DNA of 64,000 nt from Christiangramia sp. OXR-203. Lineage in GTDB: Bacteria; Bacteroidota; Bacteroidia; Flavobacteriales; Flavobacteriaceae. This document shows, piece by piece, positions 25,860 through 34,697 of the stretch (position 1 is the stretch's first letter; each line of letters begins with the position of its first letter). Where the stretch lies: positions 2,170,001 through 2,234,000 of the forward strand of contig NZ_CP139698.1 in the NCBI RefSeq assembly GCF_034372165.1, in the 5' to 3' direction. The notes beneath the pieces are model-generated. The model searched no databases. It was not told the DNA's origin and saw only the letters and a program-made list of their open reading frames with translations. Both the position numbers and the translations under genes were made by a program.

Positions 25860-27215
25860 ATGATGAAAACTACCTTTAAGACTGCTATCCTAATACTAGG
25901 ATTATGCATCATATCCATTAATTCCAAAGCTCAGAACACAGATCAAAAAATCTACGAGATCATTCAGAATGTAAGTGCAGATCGTATCGAAAACGATATC
26001 CGTAAACTTGCGGGTTTCGGTACACGAAATACGTTTAGTGATACAGTATCTGAAACTCGTGGAATTGGGGCTGCCAGACGTTGGATAAAATCTGAATTTG
26101 ACAAAATCTCTACAGATTGTAATGATTGTCTCGATGTGTTTTATCAAAAAGATTATGTGACTCCCAAAGACGGACAAAGAATTCCAAAGGAAGCATGGGT
26201 AGTTAACGTAGTTGCGATCCAGAAAGGAAGTAAGTACCCTAATCGTTATGTCATCATGAGCGGTGATATTGATTCAAGAAATGGCGATACCATGGATTTC
26301 ACTACAGATGCTCCCGGAGCGAACGATAATGCCAGCGGAATGGCTGGAACCTTGGAAGCCGCGAGAGTCTTATCAAATTATGATTTTGAAAGTAGTATTA
26401 TCTATGTAGGTTTATCTGGAGAAGAACAAGGTCTTTTTGGCGGGAAAGGTCTGGCAGAATATGCAAAAAAAGAAGGCTGGGATATTATTGGTATTCTGAA
26501 TAATGATATGATCGGAAATATTGAAGGTGTAGATGGAGTGATCGATAACCGCAGTTTCCGAATCTTTTCTGAACCAGTTCCACCTACCGAAACGGAGAAT
26601 GAAAGAAGAATGAGAAGATTCTATGGTGGAGAAGTTGATGGAATTTCAAGACAGTTGGCAAGATATATACATTCAAATGTAGAGACATATATGCCAGAAA
26701 TGAACCCAATGATGATCTACAGACTGGATAGATTTGGCCGTGGTGGGCACCACCGACCTTTTAATGATCTTGGATTTGCTGGGGTTCGTATAATGGAAGC
26801 TCATGAGAACTATAATAGGCAACACCAGGATATTCGAACAGAGCATGGCATAGAATACGGCGATGTGGTCTCTGGCGTTAATTTTGACTATGCTAAGAAA
26901 TTAACAGCGGTAAATGCTATCAACCTTGCCTCTCTGGCCTGGGCACCACCTGCACCTGAAAAAGTTGAAATTGGTGGAATTGTTGAACCCAATACAAAGT
27001 TGAGATGGGAAGCGGTTGATGCTGAGATCGCTGGTTACAAGATCTATTGGAGAGACACAACTTCACCGCAATGGCAATACTCCAGGTTCGTAGGTGATAT
27101 CACAGATTTTACTTTAGAGGGAATTGTTATAGATAATTACCTGTTTGGAGTTGCTGCAGTAGGTAAGAATGGCCATGAAAGTCTGGTTGTTTTCCCAAGT
27201 GGCACTTTTAGATAG
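25860..27215 (+). CDS. M28-like zinc peptidase with C-terminal FnIII-like domain and altered metal ligand
   Basis: An exported protein of 451 residues; the signal peptide ends at SKA-Q near residue 24. Residues about 40-360 are an M28 aminopeptidase domain and about 370-450 a fibronectin III-like domain (KLRWEAVDAEIAGYKIYWRD). The metal site expected from the family is mostly there: bridging Asp156 in PGANDNASG, Glu188-Glu189 in SGEEQG, Asp216 in NNDMIGN and a late His (about 322). The first ligand, normally His in a GxHxDS motif, is Asp136 in SGDIDSR. The enzyme may bind metal differently or be inactive. Translation may start at either of two adjacent ATG codons. It is a single gene with a terminator; the substrate is unknown. 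Confidence 0.85.
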   Translation: MMKTTFKTAILILGLCIISINSKAQNTDQKIYEIIQNVSADRIENDIRKLAGFGTRNTFSDTVSETRGIGAARRWIKSEFDKISTDCNDCLDVFYQKDYVTPKDGQRIPKEAWVVNVVAIQKGSKYPNRYVIMSGDIDSRNGDTMDFTTDAPGANDNASGMAGTLEAARVLSNYDFESSIIYVGLSGEEQGLFGGKGLAEYAKKEGWDIIGILNNDMIGNIEGVDGVIDNRSFRIFSEPVPPTETENERRMRRFYGGEVDGISRQLARYIHSNVETYMPEMNPMMIYRLDRFGRGGHHRPFNDLGFAGVRIMEAHENYNRQHQDIRTEHGIEYGDVVSGVNFDYAKKLTAVNAINLASLAWAPPAPEKVEIGGIVEPNTKLRWEAVDAEIAGYKIYWRDTTSPQWQYSRFVGDITDFTLEGIVIDNYLFGVAAVGKNGHESLVVFPSGTFR

Positions 27216-27242
27216 ATTATAACCTAAGAACTATACGTGAAG

Positions 27243-27270
27243 AGCCGGGGCATTAGTCCTGGCTTTTTTT
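27243..27270 (+). terminator. Rho-independent terminator of the M28-like gene
   Basis: AGCCGGGG pairs with TCCTGGCT through two G-T pairs around a short loop, followed by seven T. Confidence 0.75.
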
Positions 27271-27363
27271 ATGCGTTGTTTCTAATTAACAATACTTTAC
27301 ACAATACTTACAGCTTTTTGGCACTGCTCTGTAGTACATTAGAATAACCAAAAAATCAACAAT

Positions 27364-27555
27364 ATGGCAGAAATAAAAATTAGAAAGAAAAAACCAGTTT
27401 GGCCGTGGATTCTCTTAGTGATTATCCTCGCAATTCTTGCGTTCTTATATTTCTACGGAAGTATGGCTGAAAACGATGATAACGAAATTGATGAGACTGA
27501 TGATATTACTTTGATATTTGAGAGATCTAATGAAAACACAAACCTCCTGAGTTAA
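27364..27555 (+). CDS. Small single-pass membrane protein
   Basis: A 63-residue protein: a basic N-terminus (IKIRKKKPVWP), one membrane helix (WILLVIILAILAFLYFYG, about residues 19-36) and an acidic tail. I do not recognise a named family. It is real rather than a chance frame because the hydrophobic pattern and charge distribution are those of a membrane protein, and it ends 10 bases before the PRC-barrel gene, forming a two-gene operon. A role at the membrane together with the PRC-barrel protein is inferred. Confidence 0.7.
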   Translation: MAEIKIRKKKPVWPWILLVIILAILAFLYFYGSMAENDDNEIDETDDITLIFERSNENTNLLS

Positions 27556-27565
27556 AATATTAGTT

Positions 27566-28489
27566 ATGAGTACAAAAGAAAAACACCTGGTACATTTAAG
27601 CCAGCTAAAAGGATACAAAGTAGACAATCATGATCATGATATTCGTGGTTGGAAACTACTGGATCGAGATAAAAAGACAATAGGAAAAGTAGATAACCTC
27701 TTAGTGAATAAAGAATTGGGAAAAGTAGTCTATGTAGATGTTCAGGTAGAACAGGACATTATAGACAAAAACCACGACCCCTACTCCACTCAGCATCAAA
27801 GTGAGTTTAAGGAGTTTATCAACAAAGAAGGTGAAAATCATATCATCATTCCAATTGGACTAATCGATATCAACGCTACTGAAAAGTACGTATTTACAGA
27901 TGGAATAGATTACCAGACTTTCGCCGAAACCAAGCGCTATAGATCCGGGACAGATATTAGCAGAAATTATGAGCAGCATGTATTGGGATCCTACAATAGA
28001 GATAGAGATCATAACAATCATGATGAGTTACACAAGACCGAAAACACTGATCATAATCATACTACTTTAGATGAATCTATAATGAATGAAAATCGCGATC
28101 ACAGATATGATAAGCTTTCCGAAGAAGAAAGGCGGGTTGAGAGAGAACGAGAAAATATGCAATATTCTTCAGAAGACCGTAAAGCTGCGGTGGATACAAA
28201 CATTGATACCGGCCGGGACGATCGCCAATTCTTAGATCGTAAGGCTGGTGAAGAGCTAAACACTTCGGAAAAAAGAATTTCGCAGGATGATTCCTATTCC
28301 GGGCGAGCATTAAATGAATCGAGAAAACCTATAGATGATCACCATCGTTCCCAGGATTTTCACGATAAACATAAAGGATTCAAACCTGAAAAGTCAATCG
28401 ACGAAGATCATCAATGGCAGCATGATGACCGAAACTTAGATGATCCTGAAGATTTTTATAGTCGGAGGGAATTCAACAGAAGAAAATAA
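27566..28489 (+). CDS. PRC-barrel domain protein with long charged C-terminal tail
   Basis: A 307-residue cytoplasmic protein. Residues about 20-125 form a PRC-barrel (DIRGWKLLDRDKKTIGKVDNLL, then LGKVVYVDVQVEQ and IIIPIGLIDIN), the small beta-barrel also found in the photosynthetic reaction centre H subunit and in RimM. The rest (about 130-307) is low-complexity, strongly hydrophilic and rich in Asp, Arg, His and Glu (repeated NRDHNNHD-like stretches, RREFNRRK at the end), probably disordered. Homologues in Bacteroidota and Proteobacteria are often stress-induced. No catalytic function is visible. It is co-transcribed with the small membrane protein before it. Confidence 0.82.
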   Translation: MSTKEKHLVHLSQLKGYKVDNHDHDIRGWKLLDRDKKTIGKVDNLLVNKELGKVVYVDVQVEQDIIDKNHDPYSTQHQSEFKEFINKEGENHIIIPIGLIDINATEKYVFTDGIDYQTFAETKRYRSGTDISRNYEQHVLGSYNRDRDHNNHDELHKTENTDHNHTTLDESIMNENRDHRYDKLSEEERRVERERENMQYSSEDRKAAVDTNIDTGRDDRQFLDRKAGEELNTSEKRISQDDSYSGRALNESRKPIDDHHRSQDFHDKHKGFKPEKSIDEDHQWQHDDRNLDDPEDFYSRREFNRRK

Positions 28490-28493
28490 TACG

Positions 28494-28520
28494 AAGGGAC
28501 TTTAAAAAGTCCCTTTTTTT
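28494..28520 (+). terminator. Rho-independent terminator after the PRC-barrel gene
   Basis: AAGGGACTT pairs with AAGTCCCTT around a few A/T bases and continues into a T tract. Confidence 0.88.
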
Positions 28521-28591
28521 TGATTTGTGTTTAAAAATCGATTAATAGAAAATTGCTAACTTGAGATCATATTAAAAATTTGAACATTTTC

Positions 28592-31500
28592 ATGAAATAT
28601 TCCTACCTATTAAAGCTTTTTGCTTTAATAATTACCACCAATCTTACAGCACAGAACTTCGATCTTGAACTTTTTAAAAACAAAACTCCCCGAAATATTG
28701 GTCCAGCCGGGATGAGTGGACGTGTAACTTCCATAGATGTGGTTACCAGCGACCCAGATATTATGTACGCAGGGACAGCATCCGGTGGATTATGGAAATC
28801 TACCAGTGCAGGTATTAAATGGGAACCTGTATTTGATAATGAAGTTACCGCTTCTATAGGAGCTGTTGCGGTGCAGCAATCAAATCCATCGGTTATCTGG
28901 GTTGGAACTGGTGAAGGTAATCCCAGAAATAGCCTCAATGGTGGCTACGGAATTTATAAAAGTCTTGATGGAGGCAGAACCTGGAATAGTATGGGCCTGG
29001 AAAAAACCCGTCATATCCACCGTGTTATCATACATCCCGATAATCCCGATATAGTTTATGCAGCGGCAATAGGTTCACCCTGGGGTGCGCACGAGGAAAG
29101 AGGAGTTTACAAAACTACCGATGGTGGTGAATCCTGGAACAAAATTCTGTATACCAATAATCTTTCTGGTGCTGCAGACCTGGTGATGGATCCAAATAAT
29201 CCCAATAAACTGGTGGCTGCGATGTGGGAACATAAGAGGGATCCCTGGTTTTTTAAATCGGGTGGTGAAGGTTCCGGGCTTTACATAACCTTCGATGGTG
29301 GAAAGACATGGAAAATGAAAACAGAAAAGGACGGACTTCCCAAGGGAGAACTGGGTAGAATTGGACTTGCCATCGCAGCTTCCGATTCCAATATTATGTA
29401 TGCTTTAGTTGAGTCGAAAAAGAATGCTCTCTACAAATCTGAAGATGGTGGGTATAGCTGGAAAATGATAAACGATAAGGATGAAATTGGAAACCGACCA
29501 TTTTATTATTCAGATTTGTTTGTAGACCCTCAGAATGAGAATCGTTTGTATTCTGTTTTTACCTACGTAAACGTTTCTGAAGATGGCGGTAATAGTTTTA
29601 AAGAATTGATGCCGGCTTATGGCGTAGACAATGGTATACATCCAGATCATCACGCCTTCTGGATTCATCCGGAAGATGGAAGTTTTTTAATGGACGGGAA
29701 TGATGGCGGACTCAATATTTCTAAAGATCGTGGAAAAAGCTGGAGATTTGTAGCCAATCTTCCTGTTGCACAGTTCTATCATATTGCTGTGGACAATGAA
29801 TTTCCATACAATGTGTATGGCGGAATGCAGGACAATGGAAGCTGGAGAGGTCCCGCCTACGTATGGAAAGCACAGGGAATCCGAAATTCTTACTGGCAGG
29901 AAATTAGCTTTGGTGATGGCTTTGATGTCGTTCCAGATCCAGATGACAGCAGATATGGATGGAGTATGAGTCAGCAGGGATATGTTAGCAGATACGATCA
30001 TGAAACCGGGAATAACTATTCGGTAAGACCTACACATCCAGATCCTGATGTGGAACTTCGATTTAATTGGAATTCAGCTATAAATATTGATCCGTTCAAT
30101 AACAATACTATTTACTTCGGAAGTCAATTTGTTCACAAAAGCACAGATAAAGGCTTAACCTGGGAGATTATTTCACCAGACCTAACTACCAATGATCCTG
30201 AAAAGCAGAAGCAAACTGAAAGTGGCGGACTTACCATGGATGCCACCGGAGCTGAAAACTTTACCACCATCCTTGTTATTGAGCCTTCTCCATTAGAAGA
30301 AGATATGTTATGGGTTGGGACAGATGATGGGAAAGTTCAATATACCCGCGATGGTGGCGCAAACTGGACAGACGTATCAGATAACTTACCAAAACTACCG
30401 GAAGGGAGCTGGATCGTACAAATTAAGGCTAGTAATAAGCGAAAAGGCGAAGCATTGCTAGTCGCAAATGATTACCGAAGATTCAATTATGAGCCTTACG
30501 CTTATAGAACCAGAAATTATGGAAAAAGCTGGGAGCGAATTGTTGGCAACAAGGATACTGAGAGCTATGCCCTTAGCATTGTAGAAGACCCGGTGGAAGA
30601 AAATCTATTGTTCCTGGGAACTGATGATGGACTGTATATTTCGCTTGATGCAGGTAAGAACTGGGAGAAATACACCCATGGTTTCCCTACAGTTTCAGTA
30701 AAGGATTTGGTGATACATCCACGTGAGCATGATCTGGTCATTGGAACCTTTGGGCGTGCAGCCTGGGTTCTTGACGATATCAGGCCATTTAGAAAACTTG
30801 CAGGCGAAAATACGATCCTGGAGAATAAACTAACCTTGTTTGAACCACCTGTAGCTTATCACAATGCCACACAGCAACCAACTGGAAGTAGATTTGGTGG
30901 TGATGCAGTCTATCAGGGTGAAAATCGCGAGCAGGGAGCACGAATCTCTTACTTTATAAAAATCGATTCTTCGGAAGAGAAAATTAAGGATGAGAAAGCG
31001 AATATAATAAAAGATAAAACTGCTGATGAAGAGGTAGATAAAAAAGCTAATGCCGATAGTATAAATCTGAAGATCTACGATGCAGACCGTTTGATAAGAA
31101 CCTTGAAGCAGAAGGCTCCGGATAGCACTGGAATTTACACTATAAAATGGTATCTGGATGAAAAGGGAGCAGACAGGCCTTCAAGATCTATCAGAGAATC
31201 GAAAAGAGAACCAGGCGGTGTCGCTGTAAAACCGGGCGATTACCGACTCGTGATGAGTTTTAACGGAGAAACTTCCGAAGAAATGATGGAGGTGAAATCA
31301 GATCCTCGTCTGGAGGTTTCAGAAAAGAGTATTTCAGAAGTATACGAAGCAGCCCAGAAGATCGAAAAATGGCAACAAACCGCTGCAGATGCAGTAGAAC
31401 AATTAATAAAGAGTAAGAACAAAGCAGAAAATTTCGCCGAAGATCTTAAACAAAACCTGAAAGATACTTCAGAAAGGAAGTCGGCAATAAGGAGTGTAGA

Positions 31501-31813
31501 CTCCATTAAAAAGAAACTGGAGGAACATATCGCGCTCTTTTTAGGAAAAGTTGATGATAGACAGGGTATAACAAGAAATAGAGATAATACAGTGATGACA
31601 AGGCTTGGTACGGCATCCAGTTATGTACGATCCAGGCAGAATGGTATCACTAAAACTGAAGAAATCCTTATGAATCAGGCGCGGGAAGAGCTTCAGGAAG
31701 CTTTGAACAAAACGAACAAATTCTATAGGGATGTATGGCCAGATTTTAAGGAAGAAATGAACCAAATAGAAATGTCGGCTTTTAAAGAAACCAAAATATT
31801 TGAAATAGAATAA
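28592..31813 (+). CDS. Large exported BNR/sortilin-repeat protein
   Basis: A 1073-residue exported protein from the ATG at 28592 (signal peptide ending TAQ-N; an in-frame TTG at 28580 adds four residues). Residues about 25-750 contain many BNR/Asp-box blades of the VPS10/sortilin type, with the pattern S.DGG.TW: SLDGGRTWNSM, TTDGGESWNKI, TFDGGKTWKM, SEDGGYSWKM and TRDGGANWTDV. They form one or two beta-propellers. The C-terminal 300 residues are helical and charged, possibly coiled coil (repeated Lys/Glu at about 910-1000). Such proteins are often labelled glycosyl hydrolase, but I see no glycosidase active site. Binding or a peptidase-accessory role is plausible. It is a single gene with a terminator. 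Confidence 0.85.
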   Translation: MKYSYLLKLFALIITTNLTAQNFDLELFKNKTPRNIGPAGMSGRVTSIDVVTSDPDIMYAGTASGGLWKSTSAGIKWEPVFDNEVTASIGAVAVQQSNPSVIWVGTGEGNPRNSLNGGYGIYKSLDGGRTWNSMGLEKTRHIHRVIIHPDNPDIVYAAAIGSPWGAHEERGVYKTTDGGESWNKILYTNNLSGAADLVMDPNNPNKLVAAMWEHKRDPWFFKSGGEGSGLYITFDGGKTWKMKTEKDGLPKGELGRIGLAIAASDSNIMYALVESKKNALYKSEDGGYSWKMINDKDEIGNRPFYYSDLFVDPQNENRLYSVFTYVNVSEDGGNSFKELMPAYGVDNGIHPDHHAFWIHPEDGSFLMDGNDGGLNISKDRGKSWRFVANLPVAQFYHIAVDNEFPYNVYGGMQDNGSWRGPAYVWKAQGIRNSYWQEISFGDGFDVVPDPDDSRYGWSMSQQGYVSRYDHETGNNYSVRPTHPDPDVELRFNWNSAINIDPFNNNTIYFGSQFVHKSTDKGLTWEIISPDLTTNDPEKQKQTESGGLTMDATGAENFTTILVIEPSPLEEDMLWVGTDDGKVQYTRDGGANWTDVSDNLPKLPEGSWIVQIKASNKRKGEALLVANDYRRFNYEPYAYRTRNYGKSWERIVGNKDTESYALSIVEDPVEENLLFLGTDDGLYISLDAGKNWEKYTHGFPTVSVKDLVIHPREHDLVIGTFGRAAWVLDDIRPFRKLAGENTILENKLTLFEPPVAYHNATQQPTGSRFGGDAVYQGENREQGARISYFIKIDSSEEKIKDEKANIIKDKTADEEVDKKANADSINLKIYDADRLIRTLKQKAPDSTGIYTIKWYLDEKGADRPSRSIRESKREPGGVAVKPGDYRLVMSFNGETSEEMMEVKSDPRLEVSEKSISEVYEAAQKIEKWQQTAADAVEQLIKSKNKAENFAEDLKQNLKDTSERKSAIRSVDSIKKKLEEHIALFLGKVDDRQGITRNRDNTVMTRLGTASSYVRSRQNGITKTEEILMNQAREELQEALNKTNKFYRDVWPDFKEEMNQIEMSAFKETKIFEIE

Positions 31814-31820
31814 GCAGATT

Positions 31821-31849
31821 AAAAGCTCTTCTCCGGAAGGGCTTTTTTT
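31821..31849. terminator. Terminator between convergent genes
   Basis: AAAGCTCTTC pairs with GGAAGGGCTTT (one T-G pair) around TCC, with seven T on the plus side. The minus side has only a short A/T run, so it works mainly for the BNR-repeat gene. Confidence 0.78.
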
Positions 31850-31859
31850 CCAATGCACT

Positions 31860-32849
31860 CTAGATTATTCCGATCTTCTCAGAATGTTCTATGGCAAGCT
31901 TACTATCCCTGAAATAGCAGGTTTTTACATTCATACTTTCAATATTAGCCAGCACTTCCTGAATTTCTTTTTTTGGAGATTTAGAAGTCTGCCGTATATA
32001 GATCGCTCTAATATTTTTTGGAAATGTTTTGCAAATTCGTTCGTATAAATAAGGATCATGCTGAGAGTCATCACCTAAAAGGACATATTCCAGATGTGGA
32101 TAAAATGATATAATATCTTTGATCTTAACAAACTTATGATCGTGATCTCCCCTACCCGTTTTAATGAAATCCATCAATCCGGTCTTTATCTGCTTTAATT
32201 TGATCACAGCTTTAGGAAGATCGTGCAAACGTGCGAATTCATCAATAAAATCGTATAGATTCCATTCACTGGATGACACATAAAAAAATGAATTAAACGA
32301 ATTATCTTCTTCTCTACCCGCCCTGCTTAGCTTATGATAATGATCCTTTACCTCTTCAAATATCTTACGATTGTTGATATTCTTAGACAGCATTACGTAG
32401 ATCTTTTTAAAAAACTTACTGCTGTGTGAAACAAGGAAAGTATCATCGATATCTGAAATGATAGCAAGTTTGCCAGGATGCGGCTTTAGCAGCTCACCTT
32501 TTTCTATCATTCCAATATCGCCAGTGTTACAGGTAACTTCATACTCGTGCCAACCCGGCTCTATCTTAGAGTCATAGGGTACAGTAAATCTAAAATATCC
32601 ATCATCCAAGGTTCTTGTGCTAACTTCCATATCCTGAAATTTTAAATGAACTTCATAGTTGGGTAACGGTTCAATACGAAATTTATGAAGTAAAGCATAA
32701 GCGTGTTTAATTCCTTTCCTGTCTACACTATATTTATCTGGAGCCCAGGATTGGAACAGATGTCCAAAAACAACTAGTTCTTCTTCATTTACATAACCCC
32801 GATAAAGTTTAAGATCAAGCTTCAAAATTTGGCCTTTTTTTAAAATCAC
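31860..32849 (-). CDS. APP1-type phosphatidate phosphatase domain protein (DUF2183)
   Basis: A 329-residue protein with an N-terminal beta-rich region (about 1-120) and a HAD-like phosphatase domain from about residue 125: AIISDIDDTFLVSHS carries the DxDxT nucleophile motif, and YVLLGDDSQHDPYLYERI is the distal acidic motif. In yeast the same catalytic domain in App1 hydrolyses phosphatidate to diacylglycerol. The divergent neighbour at 32896 is a lipid kinase of the diacylglycerol kinase family, so the pair could interconvert phosphatidate and diacylglycerol. No signal peptide or membrane helix is visible, so it probably works on the cytoplasmic face of the membrane. Confidence 0.86.
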   Translation of the reverse strand: MILKKGQILKLDLKLYRGYVNEEELVVFGHLFQSWAPDKYSVDRKGIKHAYALLHKFRIEPLPNYEVHLKFQDMEVSTRTLDDGYFRFTVPYDSKIEPGWHEYEVTCNTGDIGMIEKGELLKPHPGKLAIISDIDDTFLVSHSSKFFKKIYVMLSKNINNRKIFEEVKDHYHKLSRAGREEDNSFNSFFYVSSSEWNLYDFIDEFARLHDLPKAVIKLKQIKTGLMDFIKTGRGDHDHKFVKIKDIISFYPHLEYVLLGDDSQHDPYLYERICKTFPKNIRAIYIRQTSKSPKKEIQEVLANIESMNVKTCYFRDSKLAIEHSEKIGII

Positions 32850-32895
32850 TCCGTTCCAAAATACTTAATTTTAGAGGTATATCAACCAATAACAC

Positions 32896-33798
32896 ATGAA
32901 TTTTAACCAAGTTTTATTGATAGTGAACCCGATTTCCGGTGATTTGGATAAAAAGCAGATTATCCAACAGGCACGTGATTATGCAAAAACTCATCAAATA
33001 ACTATACATCTTTTCGCTACTACTGGAAAAGAGGACGTTCAGAAGATCCAGGATCGCTTGAAATCGCTAAAGATCGAAAGGATCATTGCAATAGGTGGGG
33101 ATGGGACTATTAACCTGGTAGCCAAAGCGATAAAAAGCTATAGTATTCCCTTAGGCATTATTCCCGCAGGATCTGCAAATGGATTAGCTACAAATTTTGG
33201 GATTCCCGAATCTCTTGAAGAACAGGTGAAAATAGCCTTTGGTGACACTATTTTTGAAATGGATCTACTAAAAATGAATGACGATATCTGTCTTCATCTC
33301 AGTGATTTTGGTGTAAATGCTGAACTTATTCAGAATTATGAAGATTCCAAATTTCGTGGGAAATTCGGGTATTTATTGCAATCACTTCCAACATTAATAA
33401 ATAGTGAATATCCTTTTGATTTTGAAGTAGAAACCAACTTTAAAAAACGACAAACCAGCGGTGCACTTCTTGCCATAGCGAATGCAAATAAGTATGGTAC
33501 TGGGGCTAATATCAATCCCACTGGAAAGATGGACGATGGTAAGTTTGAGATCATTATTTATAAAAAACTAGATTTGGTAGAAATAGTTAAGACTGTACGT
33601 AATGAAACCGATATTAATTCTGATGTTGTGGAAACCTTTCAGGTAAAAGAAGCAAAGATCACCTGTAAAAAGCCTGTAGCCTTTCAGATCGATGGAGAAT
33701 TCAAAGGAGAAAGTTCTGAAGTGAAAATTTGTATTATGGATGACAAACTAAAGGTTGTGGTACCGGCAGATTTTAATTCTCAGGCTTCACAGGCATAA
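32896..33798 (+). CDS. Diacylglycerol kinase/YegS-family lipid kinase
   Basis: A 300-residue kinase of the DAGK catalytic family (PF00781 type). The nucleotide site motifs are clear: LLIVNPISGD at the start, AIGGDGTINLVAKAI near residue 60, and IPAGSANGLATNFGIP near residue 88. The C-terminal beta-sandwich domain ends in VAFQIDGEFKGES. Bacterial relatives (DgkB, YegS) phosphorylate diacylglycerol or related lipids. It is divergent from the APP1-type phosphatase, 46 bases apart. Its last 26 bases overlap the convergent gene ending at 33773, an unusually deep convergent overlap with no room for a terminator. Confidence 0.9.
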   Translation: MNFNQVLLIVNPISGDLDKKQIIQQARDYAKTHQITIHLFATTGKEDVQKIQDRLKSLKIERIIAIGGDGTINLVAKAIKSYSIPLGIIPAGSANGLATNFGIPESLEEQVKIAFGDTIFEMDLLKMNDDICLHLSDFGVNAELIQNYEDSKFRGKFGYLLQSLPTLINSEYPFDFEVETNFKKRQTSGALLAIANANKYGTGANINPTGKMDDGKFEIIIYKKLDLVEIVKTVRNETDINSDVVETFQVKEAKITCKKPVAFQIDGEFKGESSEVKICIMDDKLKVVVPADFNSQASQA

Positions 33799-34696
33799 AG
33801 ATCTCGGCTTTCCAGCTTAATGCTTCACCACCAGTTTTAGGATTGTTCCAGAAGATCTCCAGTGGTAAATTACTTGTCTTAAGGTCCCTGTTCTTAGCTT
33901 CAGAAAGCAATTCGTGCCATGCAAGATCTGAGCTTCTGTAATTCCCATTATAGATCGCTTTCAAAGATGTAGTAGCTGGAAATTGCTGAAATTCAATAAA
34001 TGTATTGGGTCTTATATCCTGGGCAAGATTTACCGGGAAACAAAAATTGTAATCTATGGTCCCCGCCTCCTGATCCCAGGCTCGAATTTTTACAAAAGGG
34101 TATCCGGTCAGTTTTAACCGATGAGCTATCTGGAAGTCTTCGAGATAACCAATATCCCTGACCATCTGCATTGCCTTGTTCTCAACCTTAATATCTTCAG
34201 CAGGTTTGCAAATACAATCTAGTGCCGGGGAATAAACAATACTGTCTATAACCTGCACTTTATAAGCCGACTGCTTTATAAGAAGCTCCTTACCAAATTT
34301 GAGAAATGAATTTTCGAGGCTATCTATATATTCACTTCTAGAAAATGGATTCAATAACGCCAGTCTGTTTTTAATTTTCTCACCCGATGCTACATTTAAA
34401 GAAATATTAGTAACGGTATCTTCTTGATTTTCAAGCTCCCAAAGAAGATCAAGTTCCCGCTCTCCAAATTGCAGGGTTTGTTTTAGTGCATCATATCCGT
34501 CAGTTTGCTGATAGGAGACTGCCGGTTCACTATCAAAAATGCTATAACTTTCTATTTTTTTAAGTTCTTGCTGAACCATGGCAGGTGAATGATTTGCCCG
34601 AAATCTAAACTGGTAATCGTATTCTTTTATAAATAAAAACCAAACCAGGCTAAAGAGTAGAACACCCAGCAGGATAATAATAAACTTCTTCATCAT
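33773..34696 (-). CDS. Membrane-anchored SRPBCC/GyrI-like protein
   Basis: A 307-residue protein held by one N-terminal membrane helix (FIIILLGVLLFSLVWFLFI). The next 130 or so residues look like an SRPBCC-type fold and the C-terminal 130 resemble the GyrI/AraC-type effector-binding domain: YNGNYRSSDLAWHELLSEAKN and LEIFWNNPKTGG are the matching motifs. Such domains bind small molecules, but here the domain would lie in the periplasm and no DNA-binding part is present. It is the last gene of the minus-strand operon, one base after the haloperoxidase-like gene. Function unknown; binding of a small product or substrate of the locus is a reasonable guess. Confidence 0.78.
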   Translation of the reverse strand: MMKKFIIILLGVLLFSLVWFLFIKEYDYQFRFRANHSPAMVQQELKKIESYSIFDSEPAVSYQQTDGYDALKQTLQFGERELDLLWELENQEDTVTNISLNVASGEKIKNRLALLNPFSRSEYIDSLENSFLKFGKELLIKQSAYKVQVIDSIVYSPALDCICKPAEDIKVENKAMQMVRDIGYLEDFQIAHRLKLTGYPFVKIRAWDQEAGTIDYNFCFPVNLAQDIRPNTFIEFQQFPATTSLKAIYNGNYRSSDLAWHELLSEAKNRDLKTSNLPLEIFWNNPKTGGEALSWKAEIFMPVKPEN

Positions 34697-34697
34697 G

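Noticed and set aside
28592-31813. Calling the BNR-repeat protein a glycoside hydrolase of the nearby sugar locus
   Set aside because: Asp-box blades alone do not show a glycosidase, no catalytic residues are recognisable, and it is separated from the locus by two other genes and a terminator.
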